A stretch of DNA of 7,913 nt, from positions 1 through 7,913 of the forward strand of contig DQTM01000095.1 of the NCBI GenBank assembly GCA_015662785.1, in the 5' to 3' direction. The notes under the pieces were generated by a model. It ran no database searches and was not told the DNA's origin. It saw only the letters and a list, made by a program, of their open reading frames with translations. This DNA is from Sulfurospirillum arcachonense. GTDB taxonomy: Bacteria; Campylobacterota; Campylobacteria; Campylobacterales; Sulfurospirillaceae. The position numbers and the translations under genes are program-made. Shown piece after piece: positions 5,416-7,913 of the stretch (position 1 is the stretch's first letter; every line of letters starts with the position of its first letter).

Positions 5416-6054
5416 TTATCCCCAATAAGTTTTGAGAAGTGACGCACTTCCAGAGAGTATAAACTGTACCGCAATAGCTCCAACTATAAGCCCCATCAAT
5501 CTACTTATGATTTTTTGTCCTGTTATACCCAGATATTTTTTAATATAAATACTGTTTTTAAAAGACAAGTACACTGCTAAAGCCACTAACAAAAACGCCA
5601 AAGAGAGTGCCAACATATCCATAAAAGAGTGAGAATGTCCTTTTAAAATCACAACAGTAGCAAAAATTCCTGGTCCAAAAGTGATAGGAATTGCAAGAGG
5701 AATCACAGAAAAATCTTCGTGAGTTTTTGCCTCAGCTCTCTCCTCTTTTGTTTGATTTTTACCCTCAATCGCTCCACTCACCATCTTTAATCCAGTAAGA
5801 AGTAGAACAATTCCACCCATAACTTTGATAGAGTCTAGCTCTATTCCAAAGATTTTAAGCAAGATATTACCCGTAAAAAGTACCACAAAAAATGCAACTA
5901 TGATTGTCATAGTAGATTTGTAGGCTATTTTGTTCACATCTTCTTTGGTAGCAGTCGATGGAAGAAGTGAGAGCATAACAGCACTCACTCCAATAGGATC
6001 AACAATAGCCATCATTGTGATGGTGTGTTGCATTAGTAGATTAAGAAACTCCAT
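5416..6054 (-). CDS. MarC-family (UPF0056) integral membrane protein
   Basis: A 212-residue inner-membrane protein, the usual MarC length. It shows the family features: an N-terminal hydrophobic segment containing the DPIG motif at residues 19-22 (family DPxGxxP region, though here followed by VSA rather than a Pro), hydrophobic spans near 47-68, 75-93, 146-166 and 185-203, the AIPITFGPGIFAT block at 121-133, and the R-L-M-G-L-I-V-G-A-I-A-V-Q stretch at 185-197 near the end. A charged loop (about 98-116, KNQTKEERAEAKTHED) separates the two halves, consistent with the inverted two-half layout of the family. MarC proteins were once linked to multiple antibiotic resistance, but that link has not held; the substrate is unknown. 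Its ATG overlaps the ilvD stop as TAATG, indicating coupling to ilvD. Confidence 0.9.
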   Translation of the reverse strand: MEFLNLLMQHTITMMAIVDPIGVSAVMLSLLPSTATKEDVNKIAYKSTMTIIVAFFVVLFTGNILLKIFGIELDSIKVMGGIVLLLTGLKMVSGAIEGKNQTKEERAEAKTHEDFSVIPLAIPITFGPGIFATVVILKGHSHSFMDMLALSLAFLLVALAVYLSFKNSIYIKKYLGITGQKIISRLMGLIVGAIAVQFILSGSASLLKTYWG

Positions 6055-7733
6055 TAAAATTCAGTCTTTAAAACTGCGCCATTACTCGCATTTGTTACAA
6101 GCATTCTGTACTGTTTTAACCAACTTCCTGTTACCTCTTTCACTAGTGGTTTAAAGTTAGCTCTTCTTGAACTTATCTCATCTTCGCTAAGTTCAACGTT
6201 TATATCATAAGTATCAACATCTATAGAGATTTTATCTCCATCTTTTAAAAGTCCTATCATACCACCTTCAGCAGCTTCCGGAGAAATATGCCCTATACTA
6301 AGACCACGAGTTGCGCCACTAAATCTACCGTCTGTTATGAGAGCTACGCTGTCACCAAGACCTTTACCCATGATGAGGCTAGTAGGAGCCAACATCTCTT
6401 GCATACCAGGTCCTCCGATTGGTCCTTCATAACGGATAACTACAACATCACCTGCTTTTACTTTGTTGCTCACAATGCCAGCAATTGCCGCTTGTTGAGA
6501 GTCAAAGCATACTGCCTTACCAACAAAACTTCTCTCACCCGTAATACCTGCTGTCTTTATAACACAACCAGCAACTGCGAGGTTTCCAAAAAGTATCGCT
6601 AAACCACCCACTTTTGAGTAAGGGTTATCTAAAGTATGGATTATATTTGTATCTTTAATTTCTGCATTTTCAATACGCTCTGCTATCGTTTGACCTGTAA
6701 CTGTTAAGTTATCAAGGTACATCGAGCCATTGTCACGCTTTGCTATCTCATGCATAACTGCACCAACTCCACCAGCTTTGTTAATGTCTTCCATGTGAAC
6801 TGTTGAAAGTGATGGAGAAATCTTTGCTATGTGAGAAACTTTTTTGCTTATTTCATTTATGTCTGCTATGTTAAAATCAACTCCTGCTTCTTTTGCAATT
6901 GCCAACATATGAAGAACTGTGTTTGAGCTTCCACCCATTGCCATGTCAATTACAAAGGCATTTTTAACCGCTTTTTCGTTTAGAATATTTCTAAAGTTAT
7001 ATTTTTCATCAAGTGCTATTTCACAAACTCTTTTTGCCGCAGCACGAATTAAGACTTCACGTTCTGGTGTAAGAGCTAAAATAGTCCCATTTCCAGGAAG
7101 TGCAATTCCCATTGCTTCCATAAGAGTATTCATGCTGTTTGCAGTAAACATACCACTACAGCTTCCACCACTTGGACACGCGTTACACTCTATGTCTGTA
7201 AGTTCTTCTTCGCTTATGTCTCCATTTTCGAACTTTCCAACCGCTTCAAACGCAGTTGCAAGGTCTATAGGGTCACCTTCTTTAGTATAGCCCTTTTTCA
7301 TAGGTCCACCACTAACAAAAACCGTAGGAACATTGACACGTAAAGCCCCCATAATCATACCAGGAACTATCTTGTCACAGTTAGGCATACAAATCATAGC
7401 ATCGAGCTTGTGAGCGTTCATAACAGTTTCTATTGAGTTGGCTATAAGTTCACGGCTTGGAAGAGAGTAAAGCATGCCATCATGACCCATCGCTATACCA
7501 TCGTCAACACCAATTGTATTAAATTCAAATGGAATACAACCATTTTTTCTTATCTCATCTTTCATAATTACACCATACTGCTGTAAGAAAAAATGCCCAG
7601 GAATGATATCTATATATGAATTTGCCACACCAATAAATGGTTTATCAAAATCCTCTGTTTTTACACCTGTTGCTCTAAACAAACTCCTATGTGGAGCTCT
7701 ATCGTGTCCTTTTTTTACCTGATCACTACGCAT
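6054..7733 (-). CDS. ilvD: Dihydroxy-acid dehydratase IlvD
   Basis: A complete 559-residue enzyme of branched-chain amino-acid synthesis that dehydrates 2,3-dihydroxy-isovalerate and 2,3-dihydroxy-3-methylvalerate to the keto acids leading to valine/leucine and isoleucine; cytoplasmic and Fe-S dependent. Visible signatures: NGCIPFEFNTIGVDDGIAMG (C66), the family signature CDKIVPG (C119-K121), SGGSCSGMFTANSMN (C192), and TDGRFSGATRG (467-477) that holds the serine regarded as catalytic in the family. C66, C119 and C192 are the expected cluster ligands. Start ATG 7731-7733 has AAAGG 6 nt upstream, and the N-terminus MRSDxxKKGxxRAPHRSL is standard. It is the first gene of the apparent minus-strand operon and is coupled to the marC-family gene. 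No ilvB/N/C neighbours are in view. Nothing is missing or odd in the protein. Confidence 0.98.
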   Translation of the reverse strand: MRSDQVKKGHDRAPHRSLFRATGVKTEDFDKPFIGVANSYIDIIPGHFFLQQYGVIMKDEIRKNGCIPFEFNTIGVDDGIAMGHDGMLYSLPSRELIANSIETVMNAHKLDAMICMPNCDKIVPGMIMGALRVNVPTVFVSGGPMKKGYTKEGDPIDLATAFEAVGKFENGDISEEELTDIECNACPSGGSCSGMFTANSMNTLMEAMGIALPGNGTILALTPEREVLIRAAAKRVCEIALDEKYNFRNILNEKAVKNAFVIDMAMGGSSNTVLHMLAIAKEAGVDFNIADINEISKKVSHIAKISPSLSTVHMEDINKAGGVGAVMHEIAKRDNGSMYLDNLTVTGQTIAERIENAEIKDTNIIHTLDNPYSKVGGLAILFGNLAVAGCVIKTAGITGERSFVGKAVCFDSQQAAIAGIVSNKVKAGDVVVIRYEGPIGGPGMQEMLAPTSLIMGKGLGDSVALITDGRFSGATRGLSIGHISPEAAEGGMIGLLKDGDKISIDVDTYDINVELSEDEISSRRANFKPLVKEVTGSWLKQYRMLVTNASNGAVLKTEF

Positions 7734-7755
7734 GTATAACCTTTGATTTTTTCTT

Positions 7756-7761
7756 ATTATA
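7756..7761 (-). promoter_or_regulatory. Probable -10 element of the ilvD-led operon
   Basis: The minus strand has a perfect TATAAT 22 nt upstream of the ilvD ATG, placing transcription start near 7749 with a leader of only about 15 nt. A TTGTGT hexamer lies 19 nt further upstream (7781-7786), a poor -35. The short leader leaves no room for an attenuator or riboswitch before ilvD. Confidence 0.55.
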
Positions 7762-7790
7762 ACTAAATTTATCTCTTTTCACACAATACA

Positions 7791-7819
7791 TTTACTTTTA
7801 AGAAAAGAAATGGTACAAT
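7791..7819 (+). promoter_or_regulatory. Promoter of the tRNA-Gly gene
   Basis: An extended -10, TGGTACAAT (7811-7819), is preceded at 17-nt spacing by TTTACT (7791-7796, four of six matches to TTGACA). Predicted start is about 7826, roughly 10 nt before the mature tRNA 5' end. It is divergent from the ilvD promoter. Confidence 0.65.
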
Positions 7820-7836
7820 TTCGTCTCAATTTTGTT

Positions 7837-7911
<75 letters not shown>

Positions 7912-7913
7912 TG

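Noticed and set aside
5436..5450. Hairpin GAAGTG-ACG-CACTTC near the end of the marC-family gene as a terminator
   Set aside because: It lies inside the coding region before the stop, is short, and lacks a T tract on either strand.
5381..5450. A sigma54 or sigma28 flagellar promoter before the FliK-like gene
   Set aside because: I looked for a GG-N10-GC type element and found none; only a weak sigma70-like TATACT is present.
6288..7290. Plus-strand open frames within ilvD (6288-6602, 6919-7290)
   Set aside because: Antisense to a fully conserved IlvD; low-complexity translations with no recognisable domain.

Overview
The window (7,913 bp, AT-rich) reads as a chromosomal segment of a Campylobacterota bacterium, most like Sulfurimonas or a relative. 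This rests on protein style (the IlvD sequence, a stand-alone FlhB C-terminal-domain protein of the FlhX kind), the AT-rich Leu/Lys/Ile-heavy codon use, and short A/T-rich spacers. The assignment is by recognition, not by a search.

Layout. Positions 1-583 (minus) hold a damaged oligopeptide/dipeptide ABC-transporter ATPase: its 5' third including Walker A is missing, and an A7 tract at 238-244 breaks the frame. At about 578-588 it is joined directly to the last 56 codons of an apparent LysR-type regulator (plus, to 758), so two divergent genes have both lost their 5' ends. Next are phnA/yjdM (minus, 774-1112) and a small Rof-like gene (plus, 1207-1443), divergently arranged. From 7733 down to 1438 runs one compact minus-strand gene train: ilvD, a marC-family gene, a 608-residue Lys-rich protein with a FliK-like C-terminus, recQ, and an flhX-like gene. 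Junctions are TAATG, a 35-nt gap, ATGA and ATGA, so an operon read from a promoter near 7756 is likely. A tRNA-Gly(GCC) gene (plus, 7837-7911) with its own promoter closes the window. No gene-free stretch exceeds about 105 nt.

How it fits together. The train joins branched-chain amino-acid synthesis (IlvD), a membrane protein, a helicase, and two proteins resembling partners of the flagellar export switch: a FliK-like C-terminal domain and a free FlhB C-terminal domain. recQ sits between these two with 4-nt overlaps on both sides.

The most unusual DNA-level signals are two short repeat families. One is a palindrome (CTTTACATGTAAAG) in the FliK-like gene's leader whose core TACATGTA recurs four times inside that gene, always encoding His-Val within LHV. 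The other is a 24-nt exact tandem repeat with a GGGGTCAGCCCC hairpin that has become the C-terminal tail of the FlhX-like protein. I see no defence island, CRISPR array, insertion sequence with a transposase, or clearly new enzymatic system here. The FliK-like/RecQ/FlhX arrangement and the repeats are the best leads.
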